NCBI GenBank assembly: GCA_946629885.1
Contig: CAMOYI010000009.1
Location: 1-47,415 of the forward strand
Length of the DNA: 47,415 nucleotides
Direction: 5' to 3'
DNA from: an uncultured Mycoplasmatota bacterium
Lineage (GTDB): Bacteria; Bacillota_I; Bacilli_A; RF39; UBA660
Shown here: positions 45,733 through 47,415 of the stretch, piece after piece
Layout of the letters: the number at the start of each line of letters is the position of its first letter
Position numbering within the stretch: position 1 is the stretch's first letter
Made by a program: the position numbers and the translations under genes
Notes under the pieces: generated by a model
What the model was told of the DNA's origin: nothing
Database searches by the model: none
What the model saw: only the letters and a program-made list of their open reading frames with translations

Positions 45733-46149
45733 ATGAAAGGATACATATTAGACTATGTTAATGAAAATGAGTATCGTAAATTGGAACGTGCTCTAAAAAA
45801 ATATAACATGTTGGCATTTAAGAAACTTAACTTCGATTATTATCCTAAATTAAGAAGCGGAATATTTTTAGGAGAAAAAGTGGAAACCAACAAACAAGAA
45901 AAGACTGTAAGATACGAATTAAAGTTGCCAAGCGACCATATGTTTAGTCAAGTCCATGGTGATATTAAACTTCATTATATCGTATACTTAGAGCAAAATA
46001 TTGTCATGTTAGATACACTTACTCCATCTGATATTCTATTAGAAGGCCATATGGCAGAGTTGACGACATATAAGGGTGTAATGATTAGTAAACAAAATGA
46101 AGCAAAAGACATGTTCAAAATTGACTTGCTCAATATGTTAAATAAATAA
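45733..46149 (+). CDS. Conserved-looking protein of unknown function
   Basis: 138-aa ORF; upstream TTGACA-N17-TAGAAT promoter and following small terminator AAGAC-TTAG-GTCTT-T6. Confidence 0.7.
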   Translation: MKGYILDYVNENEYRKLERALKKYNMLAFKKLNFDYYPKLRSGIFLGEKVETNKQEKTVRYELKLPSDHMFSQVHGDIKLHYIVYLEQNIVMLDTLTPSDILLEGHMAELTTYKGVMISKQNEAKDMFKIDLLNMLNK

Positions 46150-46225
46150 GACTTAGGTCTTTTTTTGTGAATTAAATTCCGAATATCGTAATATGATTTA
46201 CTAAGTAATCTTTAAAGGAGAAAAA

Positions 46226-47415
46226 ATGAATAAGCACATATACATGGTAGGTATCGGTGGAGCTAGTATGAGTGGAATTGCCGAATTGTTAATCAATTAT
46301 GGATATATGGTGAGTGGCTCTGATATGGCCTTAAACGAAAATGTAAAAAGGCTTTTAGATAAAGGTATTAAGGTTAATATTGGTCAGAAAGCAGAGAATA
46401 TCGATAGCGATATAGACTTACTTGTATATACAGGAGCGATAAGTCCAGAAAATGAGGAAATTGTTGAAGCAAAAAGACTAGGTATTAAAATGATGGAAAG
46501 AGGAGAACTACTCGGCCTTTTAACTGAAAAATTTAAAGATACAATAGGAGTGGCAGGGACTCATGGTAAAACGACTACGACATCCATGGTATCATGTGTA
46601 TTTATTGCAGCAAGTAAAGATCCTACCATACAAGTCGGATCATATCTGAATAATATAGATGGAAATTACCGCATAGGAAAAAGTGATTACTTTATAATTG
46701 AGTCATGTGAATATAGAGATAGTTTTTTAAACTTTTCTCAGAGAAGTGCGATTGTAACCAATATTGATAACGATCATTTGGATTATTTTAAGAATATCGA
46801 TAACATATCTAAATCGTTTCAAAAATATGTTTCCAAACTACCGAAAGATGGAATATTAGTTGTAAACATGGATAACGATAGATGTTACGATTTAAGAAAT
46901 CACACGAAGGCAAAAGTATTGTCTATTAGTACCTATAACCATAAAGCAGATTACTATGCACAAAATATAAAATTTGACGAAAGAGGATGCGCCAGTTTCG
47001 ACGTAATAAAAAATGGCGTAGTACAAAATAGAATAGTTTTAAATGTTAAGGGAGAGCACAATATTTCTAATGCCCTTGAATGTTTTGCTCTATGTGACTG
47101 GTATGGCATATCACCAGATATCATTAAATTGGGATTAAGAGAATTTAATGGGGCTTCAAGGAGAATAGAATATATAGGTAAATTTTTAGGAGCAAAAGTA
47201 TACGACGACTATGCACACCATCCAACAGAAATCTATGCAACCGGGAAAGCTATCGTTAAAGAAAAGCACAATGAGATATATGCAATTTTTGAACCACATA
47301 CGTATAGTAGAGTAGCAAATCACAAAACTGATTTTGCAAAAGCTCTTAGTGTATTTAATCACATAATAATTATAGATATTTATGCGGCACGAGAAAAAAA
47401 CATTTATAATGTAAG
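46226..47415 (+). CDS. murC: UDP-N-acetylmuramate--L-alanine ligase, truncated by window end
   Basis: Own translation: MNKHIYMVGIGGASMSGIAELLINYGYMVSGSD, GVAGTHGKTTTTSMVS, YDDYAHHPTEIYAT; RBS AAAGGAG. Confidence 0.95.
   Translation, partial: MNKHIYMVGIGGASMSGIAELLINYGYMVSGSDMALNENVKRLLDKGIKVNIGQKAENIDSDIDLLVYTGAISPENEEIVEAKRLGIKMMERGELLGLLTEKFKDTIGVAGTHGKTTTTSMVSCVFIAASKDPTIQVGSYLNNIDGNYRIGKSDYFIIESCEYRDSFLNFSQRSAIVTNIDNDHLDYFKNIDNISKSFQKYVSKLPKDGILVVNMDNDRCYDLRNHTKAKVLSISTYNHKADYYAQNIKFDERGCASFDVIKNGVVQNRIVLNVKGEHNISNALECFALCDWYGISPDIIKLGLREFNGASRRIEYIGKFLGAKVYDDYAHHPTEIYATGKAIVKEKHNEIYAIFEPHTYSRVANHKTDFAKALSVFNHIIIIDIYAAREKNIYNV

Noticed and set aside
1-47415. CRISPR arrays, transposases, phage structural genes
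   Set aside because: No regularly spaced direct repeats and no matching protein motifs seen; only protein-level short repeats (DPF, W-x8).

Overview
AT-rich, Bacillota-like chromosomal window (spoIVA, HU, scpAB, rimP-nusA-ylxR-infB-rbfA-truB, rnj, ftsY-ylxM, murC), coding mostly on the + strand. Between scpAB and rimP-nusA lies a T4SS-like locus: VirB2-like pilin, VirB6-like protein, PrgI/VirB3-like protein, VirB4 split into two ORFs, an M23+GH24-like wall hydrolase, two VirB8-like bitopic proteins and VirD4/TraG. I found no relaxase, integrase or plasmid maintenance gene beside it, so a domesticated secretion machine is a reasonable hypothesis. Other notable items: large helical orphan proteins, two of them under near-identical promoter/leader blocks; a protein with four Trp at exact 9-residue spacing; a cysteine-free class B sortase-like protein; a RimP reduced to its N-terminal domain; an [FeFe]-hydrogenase with a non-canonical L2 motif; a candidate 24-aa small ORF behind two promoter-like sequences; three tRNAs (Arg-CCT, Thr-GGT, Leu-CAA). 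No CRISPR, transposase or phage structural gene was seen. All family calls come from reading motifs by eye; no database search was run.
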